Positions 14,457 through 21,934 of a stretch of DNA of 32,788 bases are shown here, in pieces. The notes under the pieces are model-generated. The model made no database searches. It had not been told where the DNA came from and saw only the letters and a list, made by a program, of their open reading frames with translations. Source of the DNA: Casp-actino8 sp041159745. GTDB taxonomy: Bacteria > Actinomycetota > Acidimicrobiia > Acidimicrobiales > Ilumatobacteraceae. The DNA is taken from the NCBI GenBank assembly GCA_041159745.1, contig JBEAXP010000086.1, positions 1 to 32,788 on the forward strand, written 5' to 3'. The position numbers were made by a program, and so were the translations under genes. Every line of letters starts with the position of its first letter. Position 1 is the stretch's first letter.

Positions 14457-16622
14457 ATGACCGCTCAGCACCCCGATTTCGACCTCGAACAGGCGCACAT
14501 CGACCGGGCCTACGACTGCCTCGAGCGGAGTCGTCAGGACGCCTGGAAGGTTCGAGGCCTCACCGAGGCCGGCACCGGCGGGACGTTCCAGAACCGCTTC
14601 GAGCGCAACGCGATCGACGAGCAGTTGGTGCGCCGTCTCACCGAACTCGAACTCGGTGACGCGGCTCTGGTGTTCGGGCGGATCGACCGGGTGAGCGACG
14701 ACGCCCCGGGAACCGAAAGCTTCCACATCGGACGCCTGGCCGTGGCCGACGAGAATCGCGACCCGGTCGTCGTCGACTGGCGAGCCCCGGTGGCCGAGCC
14801 GTTCTATCGAGCCACCGGCCGTCAGCCCATGGGATTGGCTCGTCGTCGCCACTTCGTGGTCGAGGGTCCCAAGTTGCTCGGCATCGAGGACGAGTTGTTC
14901 GGGGAAGGTCACCTCGGCATCGGGCACGACGACGGACTCGTCGACGGCGCCGTCGTCCACTCCACCGGTCTGCGCGGCTACTCCACGCTCATGGCCTCCA
15001 TCGAGCGCGGCCGCACCGGTCAGCTCGGCGACATCGTCGCCACCATTCAGGCCGAGCAGGACGAGATCATTCGCTCACCGCAGGCCGGCGTGCTCGTCGT
15101 CCAAGGCGGACCGGGCACGGGCAAGACCGTGGTCGCGCTCCACCGCGCCGCCTACCTGCTGTACACCAATCGCTTTCCGCTCGAAGACCAAGGTGTGCTC
15201 GTCATCGGGCCCAATCGAGTGTTCCTGCGCTACATCGAACGCGTACTGCCGTCGCTCGGTGAGGCCGGCATCGAGCAAGTGGTTCTGGCCGATCTCGTAC
15301 CCGATGTGCTGGTGGCGTCAGCGGCCGATGTCGATGCGTATCGCGACTCCGAAATCGGCGCGCGCACCAAGGGTGACGTGCGCATGGTCGACGTGATCGA
15401 CAAAGCCGTGCTCGACCGCGAACGACCGTTGCGCGACGACATCGTTCTGCCGTTCCGGACCGGCTACGTGCGTTTGCGGGCCAGCGACTCCGAGCGGATC
15501 ATCAAGGCGGCCCGCCGTCGGTTCCGGCGTCACAACTCGGGGCGCAAGTGGGTCGAGACCGAGGTCTGGACGGCGGTGGCATCGACGTGGCGCGAAGGGA
15601 ACGTGTCGGCCACCGAGATGCGCGATGCTCTGCGAGGAACCGACGAGATGCGGACGGCGTTCGAGCGCATGTGGCCGCTGCTCACTCCCGCTCAGTTGCT
15701 GCACGATCTGTTCGGATCGAAGGCGCTTCTCAAGTCGGCCGGCCAGAAGTACCTCACCGAGGCCGAGATCGAATCCCTGTATCGCCCGCGTTCAGCCGAT
15801 GTGAACGATGTGCGCTGGACCGAAGCCGATGTCGCGTTGCTCGACGAAGCGTTCGTGGCCCTCGGACCCAAACCCGGCAAGAACGGCAAGATCGACGAGG
15901 CCGACGAGATCAGAACCTACGGTCACATCGTCGTCGACGAGGTTCAGGATCTCACTCCGATGCAATTGCTCATGGTGGCCCGTCGTTCGTTGTCCGGATC
16001 GATGACCATCGTGGGCGACATCGCTCAGGCGACGGGTCCGCACGCTCCCGAGTCGTGGGACGACGTGCTGCAGCATCTGTCGGCGGCGCGTCGCGGTCGC
16101 GACGACGTGAATCGGGTCATCGGACTCTCGGTGGGATACCGCATCCCGGGTCAGATCATGGAACTCGCGAATCGTGTGATGGAAGCGGCCACCCCGGGCC
16201 TTCGCGCACCCACGGCCGTTCGCCTCGGCCCCGAACCGCCGTCGTTCGTGTCGGTGACGCAGGACGGTCTGCTCGATGCGGTCGTCGCCACGACGGCGCA
16301 CATGGTCGAGGCGGTTGGCGGTGGCAACGTCGCCGTGGTGACCCCCAACGGCTTGGCCGATGAGGTGTCGCTCGCGTTGTCGGCGGCCCGTATCGAACAC
16401 GGCCGCGCGTCGCGCACGGGCCTCGACACCGGCGTCACCGTGGTGCCGGTCGGTCTCGTGAAAGGTCTCGAACTCGACGGAGTGGTGGTGGTCGAACCCG
16501 GTCGCATCGTCTCCGACGAACGCGAAGGGATGCGCTCGCTGTACGTCGCCCTCACGCGCTCGACGCAACGGCTGGCGATCGTCCACGCCGATCAGTTGCC
16601 GACTCCGCTGCGCGTCGAGTAG
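14457..16622 (+). CDS. helR: HelR/HelD-type RNA polymerase-recycling ATPase
   Basis: A 721-residue UvrD/Rep-like superfamily 1 protein of the HelD class. It begins with a coiled N-terminal arm (EQAHIDRAYDCLERSRQDAWKV), then VFGRIDR...FHIGRLAVADENRDPVVVDWRAPVAEPFYRAT, a conserved HelD segment. The Walker A GGPGTGKTVVALHRAAYLLY is near residues 217-236, HIVVDEVQDLTPMQ (motif II) near 490, and VTVVPVGLVKGLELDGVVVVEP with YVALTRSTQRL (motif VI) at the end. In actinobacteria such proteins release stalled or rifampicin-bound RNA polymerase from DNA. No rifampicin-associated DNA element is apparent upstream. A TAGAGT box lies at 14427-14432, and no Shine-Dalgarno is seen. Confidence 0.88.
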   Translation: MTAQHPDFDLEQAHIDRAYDCLERSRQDAWKVRGLTEAGTGGTFQNRFERNAIDEQLVRRLTELELGDAALVFGRIDRVSDDAPGTESFHIGRLAVADENRDPVVVDWRAPVAEPFYRATGRQPMGLARRRHFVVEGPKLLGIEDELFGEGHLGIGHDDGLVDGAVVHSTGLRGYSTLMASIERGRTGQLGDIVATIQAEQDEIIRSPQAGVLVVQGGPGTGKTVVALHRAAYLLYTNRFPLEDQGVLVIGPNRVFLRYIERVLPSLGEAGIEQVVLADLVPDVLVASAADVDAYRDSEIGARTKGDVRMVDVIDKAVLDRERPLRDDIVLPFRTGYVRLRASDSERIIKAARRRFRRHNSGRKWVETEVWTAVASTWREGNVSATEMRDALRGTDEMRTAFERMWPLLTPAQLLHDLFGSKALLKSAGQKYLTEAEIESLYRPRSADVNDVRWTEADVALLDEAFVALGPKPGKNGKIDEADEIRTYGHIVVDEVQDLTPMQLLMVARRSLSGSMTIVGDIAQATGPHAPESWDDVLQHLSAARRGRDDVNRVIGLSVGYRIPGQIMELANRVMEAATPGLRAPTAVRLGPEPPSFVSVTQDGLLDAVVATTAHMVEAVGGGNVAVVTPNGLADEVSLALSAARIEHGRASRTGLDTGVTVVPVGLVKGLELDGVVVVEPGRIVSDEREGMRSLYVALTRSTQRLAIVHADQLPTPLRVE

Positions 16623-16626
16623 TCGC

Positions 16627-17070
16627 TCAGAAGTCGGCGAGATACTCGTCGATCACGATGCGCGCGAACTTGGCCGCCTTGTCGGCGTCGGCCGGTCGAT
16701 TCCGCTCGACCGCGGTGCGCGCCTGCGCCACCATGCGGGCCAAGGTCTCGGCGGCCTCCGGATCGTTGGACTCGACCTCGTTGACGGCGGCGGTCCAGAT
16801 CGCCTCGATCACGGTGAGTTGATCGATCTTGGTTCCCTCGGGCTTGGCCACGTTGTCGGGACGTGGCCCGATGCGCGACGACAGGATCGCCATCTCATCG
16901 GCGAGTCGGGGAAGAAGTTCGGCCGCCGAACCCTGCGGAATCGTCACCACGGCCGCAACAGTGGTGGACGGTGCGATGCGCGAGTCGTCGTAGGTGGTGG
17001 CGCCGCACGCGCTGGCGATCGCCAACGACGCGACGAGAGCGCAGGCGGCGAGTGGGCGACGATCGAGCAT
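16627..17070 (-). CDS. Small exported lipoprotein of unknown function
   Basis: A 147-residue protein with a signal peptide (basic MLDRR, hydrophobic stretch to about residue 20) ending in a lipobox-like SAC with Cys near residue 22. The mature part starts with a short threonine-rich linker and continues as a helical domain (SAAELLPRLADEMAILSSRIG, LTVIEAIWTAAVNEVESNDPEAAETLARMVAQARTAVERNRPADADKAAKFARIVIDEYL). I do not recognise the family. The gene starts 6 bp after the DtxR-like gene and is probably cotranscribed with it, which might hint at a metal-related or envelope role, but nothing in the sequence shows metal binding. It ends 4 bp from the convergent helR. Confidence 0.75.
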   Translation of the reverse strand: MLDRRPLAACALVASLAIASACGATTYDDSRIAPSTTVAAVVTIPQGSAAELLPRLADEMAILSSRIGPRPDNVAKPEGTKIDQLTVIEAIWTAAVNEVESNDPEAAETLARMVAQARTAVERNRPADADKAAKFARIVIDEYLADF

Positions 17071-17076
17071 CGGCGA

Positions 17077-17739
17077 TCAGGCGGTGACGAGGATGCGCGC
17101 CGAGGCGAACGAATCGACGGCGATCGAGCGACCTTCGATCTCGACCGCGACGGAACCGTCGGTGTTGATGCGCTCGATCTGACCGGAGCGACCGGGCAGC
17201 ATGCTCGAACTCTGCAGGAAGTCGAGCAGACCCGGAGTGAACTCGAGTTCTTCGGGGATGCGGGCGACCGTGAACGACGAACCGGCGCTGAGGCTTCCGA
17301 GCGGAAGCAGATCGGGGAGGATGTAGCTGGAGCCGGGAATCGGGTTGCCGTGCGGGCACGTGGTGGGCGAACCGAGCAGGCGATTCATGGCGGTTTCGAC
17401 CGAATCGCTCATGACGTGTTCCCACTTGCCGGCTTCCTGGTGCGCTTCGGCCCAACTGAGTCCGAGAACGTCGGTGAGGAAGCGTTCGGCCAGTCGATGA
17501 CGGCGCACGACCTTCTGGGCCAGTTCGAGACCCGAGGCGGTGAGGGAGATCACCTGGCCGTCGGCGGTCACGAGCCCGGCCTTGCGCATCTTCTCGATCA
17601 TCTGCGACACCGACGCGCGACTCACACCGATTCGCTCGGCGATACGCGCGCGGATGACGTCGAAATCGTCCTCACCCAGTTCGAAGATGCATTCGCAGTA
17701 CTCCTCGAAAGCGGGGTGGCGCTCGGACGACGGGATCAC
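17077..17739 (-). CDS. DtxR/MntR-family metal-dependent repressor
   Basis: A 220-residue regulator with the DtxR layout. The winged helix spans residues 10-70 (VIRARIAERIGVSRASVSQMIEKMRKAGLV). The dimerisation/metal domain spans 75-140 (VVRRHRLAERFLTDVLGLSWAEAHQEAGKWEHVMSDSVE, PTTCPHGNPIPG). A C-terminal SH3/FeoA-like domain spans 150-220. The ancillary metal residues His81, Glu85 and His100 and the primary-site Glu107/His108 are present. However, the positions of DtxR Met10 and Cys102 are Glu13 and Gly104. An acidic residue at the first resembles MntR, so manganese rather than iron may be the effector. The start is GTG 17739, 7 nt after TAGCCT. Confidence 0.9.
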   Translation of the reverse strand: MIPSSERHPAFEEYCECIFELGEDDFDVIRARIAERIGVSRASVSQMIEKMRKAGLVTADGQVISLTASGLELAQKVVRRHRLAERFLTDVLGLSWAEAHQEAGKWEHVMSDSVETAMNRLLGSPTTCPHGNPIPGSSYILPDLLPLGSLSAGSSFTVARIPEELEFTPGLLDFLQSSSMLPGRSGQIERINTDGSVAVEIEGRSIAVDSFASARILVTA

Positions 17740-17746
17740 ACCGCCG

Positions 17747-17752
17747 AGGCTA
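17747..17752 (-). promoter_or_regulatory. -10-like box TAGCCT of the dtxR-like gene
   Basis: TAGCCT, 7 nt, then GTG 17739, with no Shine-Dalgarno. The gap to the divergent gene is only 46 bp, so both promoters overlap, and any -35 region for one lies on the other's start region. Confidence 0.45.
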
Positions 17753-17773
17753 GTCGTGGCTTCGCGACGGCTC

Positions 17774-17779
17774 TACTGT
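17774..17779 (+). promoter_or_regulatory. -10-like box TACTGT of the membrane-anchored protein gene
   Basis: TACTGT, 6 nt, then GTG 17786. It is the partner of the divergent dtxR-like promoter in the same 46-bp gap and supports the GTG as start. Confidence 0.45.
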
Positions 17780-17785
17780 GGCGAC

Positions 17786-18556
17786 GTGGCCGATGACCAG
17801 TGGTTGCCGCCTCCGCCCACCTGGGTCGATCCGCCTCGTCGTTCGTGGCGTCCGCTCGCATTCGGGACACTGGCCGCGGCGGTGGTGGCGGCCGTGGTCG
17901 TGATCGTGGCGGCGGCCTTCCTCGAAGACGACGAGCGCGATCAGTCGGAGATCAGCCGGGCTTTTCAGACGTACGTCGACGGCATCGAGTTCCAGAGTGA
18001 CGGTTTCGCCGAACTCACCGAGTGCCCGATCGGCTCTCCGGCCGAGTGGGCCCGTGCGGTGAGCGACTCGGTCGAACTGGACGCCGACGTGGCCGCCGGC
18101 GACGAGTACAGCGAGGCGTACGAGCGGGCGTCCGATTATCCCGCGCTCGTCCAGTGCTTCGTGACGAGTGACGTGAACGACGGTGTCGGGCCCACAGCGT
18201 TCGGCGTCTCGGTGTCCGAACTTCCTTCCGGCTCGTACCGCTCCTTTCTCACGTTCGACGCCTACGGCGAAGACGTCGACGTGTCGGTCGACGTGCAGAC
18301 GCGTCGGGGAGTGGCCGGACTCGAGGGCGACGTGTTCGGGTACTGCTATCGCGGCGAGGAGGTGAGCGGCTGCGGGGCCGACTTCGTCGACCGCGAGAAC
18401 GGCGTGGCCCTCAGCGTCTACTTGCAGGGAACCGATCGAACCGCCGACGAGACCGTCATCGCACTGGAGGAAGTGCTCGAGGGCATGGTCGACGCCCTGC
18501 TCGACGGAGTCCGAACGAATCAAACGCCGGTCACCGTCCCGGGGGCCGATCTCTGA
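17786..18556 (+). CDS. Membrane-anchored protein of unknown function
   Basis: A 256-residue protein I do not recognise. It opens with a proline/tryptophan-rich cytoplasmic stretch (DDQWLPPPPTWVDPPRRSWRP), then one strong membrane helix (about 24-47: LAFGTLAAAVVAAVVVIVAAAFL). An acidic extracytoplasmic domain follows with four cysteines (ECPIG, VQCFV, GYCYRG, SGCGAD) that could make two disulfides. The single-helix, proline-rich architecture is common among actinobacterial proteins annotated as DUF or septum-associated. It is divergent from the dtxR-like gene across 46 bp, so it could be a target of that regulator; this is inference only. Confidence 0.7.
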   Translation: MADDQWLPPPPTWVDPPRRSWRPLAFGTLAAAVVAAVVVIVAAAFLEDDERDQSEISRAFQTYVDGIEFQSDGFAELTECPIGSPAEWARAVSDSVELDADVAAGDEYSEAYERASDYPALVQCFVTSDVNDGVGPTAFGVSVSELPSGSYRSFLTFDAYGEDVDVSVDVQTRRGVAGLEGDVFGYCYRGEEVSGCGADFVDRENGVALSVYLQGTDRTADETVIALEEVLEGMVDALLDGVRTNQTPVTVPGADL

Positions 18557-18568
18557 CCCCGCGTCGGG

Positions 18569-20107
18569 TCACTCGAAAACGACGCCCTGGGCGAGCGGAA
18601 GATCGTTGGAGTAGTTGACCGTCGCGGTGGAGCGCCGCATGTACGCCTTCCACGAGTCGCTGCCGCTCTCGCGACCGCCCCCGGTCTCCTTCTCGCCGCC
18701 GAAGGCTCCGCCGATCTCGGCGCCGGACGGACCGATGTTCACGTTGGCGATACCGCAGTCGCTTCCGGACGGGCCGGTGAAACGCTCGGCTTCGCGCAGA
18801 TCGGTCGTGAAGATGCTCGAAGCGAGTCCCTGCGGGACGTCGTTCTGGAGTGCGATGGCTCGATCGAAGTCGTCGTAGGCCATCACGTAGAGAATCGGCG
18901 CGAAGGTCTCGGTGCGCACGATGTCGGTCTGCTCGGGCATCCGAACGACGGCCGGAGACACGTACGCCGCATCGGGGGAGGCGTCGGCGTGCACGCGATC
19001 GCCGCCGACGACGGTTCCGCCATCGCGTCGCGCCTGATCGAGGGCCGACTGCATGGTCTGCAGAGACTTCATCGAGATGAGCGGCCCGACCAAGGGTTCG
19101 TCGACGAGCGGATTGCCGATGCGCAGCGAGGAGAACGCTCGTGAAACGCGGTCGGCGACCTCGTCGACGCGCGAACGATGAACGATCAGGCGCCGCAACG
19201 TCGTGCAGCGTTGGCCGGCGGTGCCGGCGGCCGCGAACGTGATGCCGCGCACGGCGAGATCGAGATCGGCGCTCGGCGTGACGATGGCGGCGTTGTTCCC
19301 GCCGAGTTCGAGGATCGAGCGCCCGAAGCGGGCCGCCACCACCGGGGCGACCTCGCGGCCCATGCGAGTGGATCCGGTGGCCGACACCAGTGGTGCCCGC
19401 CGATCGGCCACGAGTGCCTTTCCGACTTCGGCATCGCCCGACACGATCTGGAAGAGCTCGGCGGGGGCGCCGGCTGCGCGCGCGGCGCGGCGGGCCAGGA
19501 CGTTCGTCGCCACCGCCGTGACCGTCGATGCGTCCGAGGGCTTCCACACCACGGGATCGCCGCAGATGATGGCGAGAGCGGCGTTCCACGACCACACGGC
19601 GACGGGAAAGTTGAACGCGGTGACGACCGCGATGGGCCCGTACGGGTGCCATGTTTCGGTGAGGCGATGACCGGGTCGCTCGGTCGCGATCGAGAGACCG
19701 TGCAGTTGGCGCGAGAGACCGACCGCGAAATCGCAGATGTCGATCATCTCTTGAACTTCACCGAGCGCCTCCGAGCGGATCTTGCCCGCTTCGATCTGAA
19801 CCAGGGTGGCGAGGTGGTCCTTGTGGCGGCGCAGTTCTTCGCCGAGGAGTCGAACCACTTCGCCGCGGCGCGGGGCCGGAACGTCGCGCCACGAAAGGAA
19901 CACGTCGGACGCGGTGGCGAGGGCATGGTCGACACTCGTCGCCACGTGCTTGCTCGCCACACGGTCGTAGTCGAGGCCGTTGATGGGCGATCGGGCGACC
20001 GCATCCGAACCGCCCAGGACATCACCGGCTCCGAGAGCCTCGAGTGCCTCGGTGGCGAGACGACGAATGTCGGCGGCGGATGACGCGGTGAATGACGCGC
20101 GGGTCAT
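18569..20107 (-). CDS. ALDH7-family (antiquitin-like) aldehyde dehydrogenase
   Basis: A 512-residue NAD(P)-dependent aldehyde dehydrogenase. EAGKIRSEALGEVQEMIDICDFAVGLSRQLHG and ETWHPYGPIAVVTAFNFPVAVWSWNAALA are typical of the ALDH7 (antiquitin/AmaB) group. ELGGNNAAIV holds the general-base Glu and GTAGQRCTTLRR the catalytic Cys. The end GSDCGIANVNIGPSGAEIGGAFGGEKETGGGRESGSDSWKAYMRR is diagnostic for this group. ALDH7 enzymes oxidise alpha-aminoadipate semialdehyde / piperideine-6-carboxylate in lysine breakdown; no other lysine gene is adjacent. AAGGAG lies 9 bases before ATG 20107. It may be the last gene of the operon starting at 23233, since only 18 bp separate it from the preceding gene. 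Confidence 0.9.
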   Translation of the reverse strand: MTRASFTASSAADIRRLATEALEALGAGDVLGGSDAVARSPINGLDYDRVASKHVATSVDHALATASDVFLSWRDVPAPRRGEVVRLLGEELRRHKDHLATLVQIEAGKIRSEALGEVQEMIDICDFAVGLSRQLHGLSIATERPGHRLTETWHPYGPIAVVTAFNFPVAVWSWNAALAIICGDPVVWKPSDASTVTAVATNVLARRAARAAGAPAELFQIVSGDAEVGKALVADRRAPLVSATGSTRMGREVAPVVAARFGRSILELGGNNAAIVTPSADLDLAVRGITFAAAGTAGQRCTTLRRLIVHRSRVDEVADRVSRAFSSLRIGNPLVDEPLVGPLISMKSLQTMQSALDQARRDGGTVVGGDRVHADASPDAAYVSPAVVRMPEQTDIVRTETFAPILYVMAYDDFDRAIALQNDVPQGLASSIFTTDLREAERFTGPSGSDCGIANVNIGPSGAEIGGAFGGEKETGGGRESGSDSWKAYMRRSTATVNYSNDLPLAQGVVFE

Positions 20108-20125
20108 GGTGACAACTCCTTCGAG

Positions 20126-21169
20126 TCAGTCGACGACGAGCGATGGAACGAAGATGCGCGAAGCCGGAGATCCGGAGTCGATCGCGTCGGCGGCCAGGAT
20201 CACGGCGGCTCCGGTGTACGCGGTGCGCTCGCCGGCCGGGAAGTTCTCGCGACTCGGGTACACCACGCCGGTCCAGTACGAGCCGTCGTCGTGACGGTGG
20301 GCGCGCGTCCAGAGCAGGAGATCGGTGGCGGTCGCGATGTCGCCGGCCGCGGTGTGGGCGAGCGAGCATTCGGCGGTTTCGGCCGCGGTCACCCACGGTT
20401 CGTCGCTGACGCAGCGAATGCCGCGACCCTCCATGGCGAAGGTTCCCCATCCCTGCGCCAGGCGAGCCCGGGCGGCGTCGCCCTCCATCGCGTTGGTGAG
20501 CACCGGGTAATACCAGTCCATGGCCCAGCGGGTCTTCGGTTCGAACGCGTCGGGGCGCGTGCAGATGACGGTGCGCAAGGTGTCGGCGGCTTCGCGCCAA
20601 TGCGGACGCTCGTCGCCCACCAGTTCGGCCAACTCGACCGCGCAGGTGAGCGCGTGCCAGATGGACGAGGATCCGGTGAGGAGTGCGTAGTCCCACGGCG
20701 AAGCGTGCTCCTCGCGGGCCCACAGGATGGTTCCGTCGTGGCGCCGCATCGAGAGCACCCACTCGATCGCGCGCTCGACGGTGGGCCACATGTGATCGAC
20801 GAAGCCGCGGTCCCAGGTGCACAGCCAGTGGTGCCACACGCCGGCGGCGACATAGGCGCAGACGTTGGTGTCGAGTTTGGGCTCTTCCACGAAGCCACCG
20901 GGTAGGTAGTAGTTGAACCACCAGCCGTCGCGGTGCTGCGTGTTCTTGAGCCAGTCGTAGGCGCGTTCGGCGCGAGAATGCAGGCCGGCGATGTCGAGCG
21001 CCATGGCCGTCTCGACATGGTTCCAGGGGTCGCAGTGCCCACCCTCGAACCACGGGATCATTCCGGAATCGAGTTGCAGACGGGCGATCGACTCGGCGGT
21101 CTGGACCACCTCGTCGGCGCTCAGGACACCCTCGATGTGCGGGACACCGAGATGACGGATCAAAGTCAT
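20126..21169 (-). CDS. Alpha/alpha-toroid protein ('prenyltransferase-like')
   Basis: A 347-residue protein made of repeating aromatic-rich helical hairpins: SIARLQLDSGMIPWFEGGHCDPWNHVETAMAL, DGWWFNYYLPGGFVEEPKLDTNVCAYVAAGVWHHWL, DGTILWAREEHASPWDYALLTGSSSIWHAL, DDGSYWTGVVYPSRENFPAGERTAYTGAAVILA. The pattern resembles the toroid fold of terpene cyclases, prenyltransferase beta subunits and some glycosidases. The cyclase DxDD acid motif is absent, and I see no zinc triad of protein prenyltransferases. The function is unknown. It is the third gene of a tight glycosyltransferase-methyltransferase-toroid set (ATGA overlap with the methyltransferase), so it probably acts on the same product. Confidence 0.7.
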   Translation of the reverse strand: MTLIRHLGVPHIEGVLSADEVVQTAESIARLQLDSGMIPWFEGGHCDPWNHVETAMALDIAGLHSRAERAYDWLKNTQHRDGWWFNYYLPGGFVEEPKLDTNVCAYVAAGVWHHWLCTWDRGFVDHMWPTVERAIEWVLSMRRHDGTILWAREEHASPWDYALLTGSSSIWHALTCAVELAELVGDERPHWREAADTLRTVICTRPDAFEPKTRWAMDWYYPVLTNAMEGDAARARLAQGWGTFAMEGRGIRCVSDEPWVTAAETAECSLAHTAAGDIATATDLLLWTRAHRHDDGSYWTGVVYPSRENFPAGERTAYTGAAVILAADAIDSGSPASRIFVPSLVVD

Positions 21170-21930
21170 GCGTTCACCAGCTCTCGAACGGGCGCGGAGC
21201 GGCGAGCGGGAGCCGGACGCTTGACGGCGTAGACGATGAGGCTCTTGCCCATCACGGGCGAGAGCACGCGCTCGACGGCGCGGACCGAACGGGGTTGCTT
21301 GACGATGTCCCATTCGAGGAACTTCTTGTAGCCGTTGACGAGTCGATGATCGTCGCGACGCGGGCCAACGGCGCACTTGAGCCACCAGTACGGTGAGTGC
21401 AGGGCGTGCGCATGATGATGGCCGCGCACATCGAGGCCGGCGGCGCGCAACTTCGCTTCGAGTTCGGTGCGGCTGTAGATGCGCACGTGGCCGCCCACCG
21501 ATTTGGGTGCGTGATACTCGTCGGACAACTTCCAGTTGATCTTCTCGGGCCACCATGACGGAACGGTGCAGGCGAAGGTTCCGCCGGGACGAAGCACGCG
21601 AGCCAGTTCGGCGATGGCCGCCACGTCGTCCTGGATGTGTTCGAGTACCTCGGAGGTGATCACCCGATCGAACGTGCCGTCATCGAACGGAAGACGGGTG
21701 GCATCGCCGCGCATGACGCCCACGTACGAGTCGCGCTCGATCTCTCCGGCCTGCATCATGGCGGCGAAGGTGGCTCGGGTGGTGCGCACTTCGTCGTCGG
21801 CGTAATCGAGGGCGACGATTCGGCCCCCGCGGCGCGCAACTTCGTAGGCATGACGCCCGAAACCTGCTCCGGCGTCGAGGACGAGATCGCCCGGCGTGAG
21901 TCCGAGTCGTTCGAAGCGAACGGTGAGCAC
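21166..21930 (-). CDS. Class I SAM-dependent methyltransferase
   Basis: A 254-residue methyltransferase of the Methyltransf_11 type. Motif I is LVLDAGAGFGRHAYEVARRGG (residues 15-35), the acidic post-I residue is in IVALDYADDEV, and motif III/IV is GDATRLPFDDGTFDRVITSEVLEHIQDD followed by RVLRPGGTFACTVPS. The C-terminal third contains tryptophan-rich and basic stretches (HSPYWWLKCAVG, NGYKKFLEWDIVKQP), which may mediate substrate or membrane contact. The GTG start at 21930 lies 4 bp after the glycosyltransferase stop, and the stop overlaps the toroid gene. The context suggests methylation of a glycosylated product. Confidence 0.88.
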   Translation of the reverse strand: MLTVRFERLGLTPGDLVLDAGAGFGRHAYEVARRGGRIVALDYADDEVRTTRATFAAMMQAGEIERDSYVGVMRGDATRLPFDDGTFDRVITSEVLEHIQDDVAAIAELARVLRPGGTFACTVPSWWPEKINWKLSDEYHAPKSVGGHVRIYSRTELEAKLRAAGLDVRGHHHAHALHSPYWWLKCAVGPRRDDHRLVNGYKKFLEWDIVKQPRSVRAVERVLSPVMGKSLIVYAVKRPAPARRSAPVRELVNA

Positions 21931-21934
21931 GACG

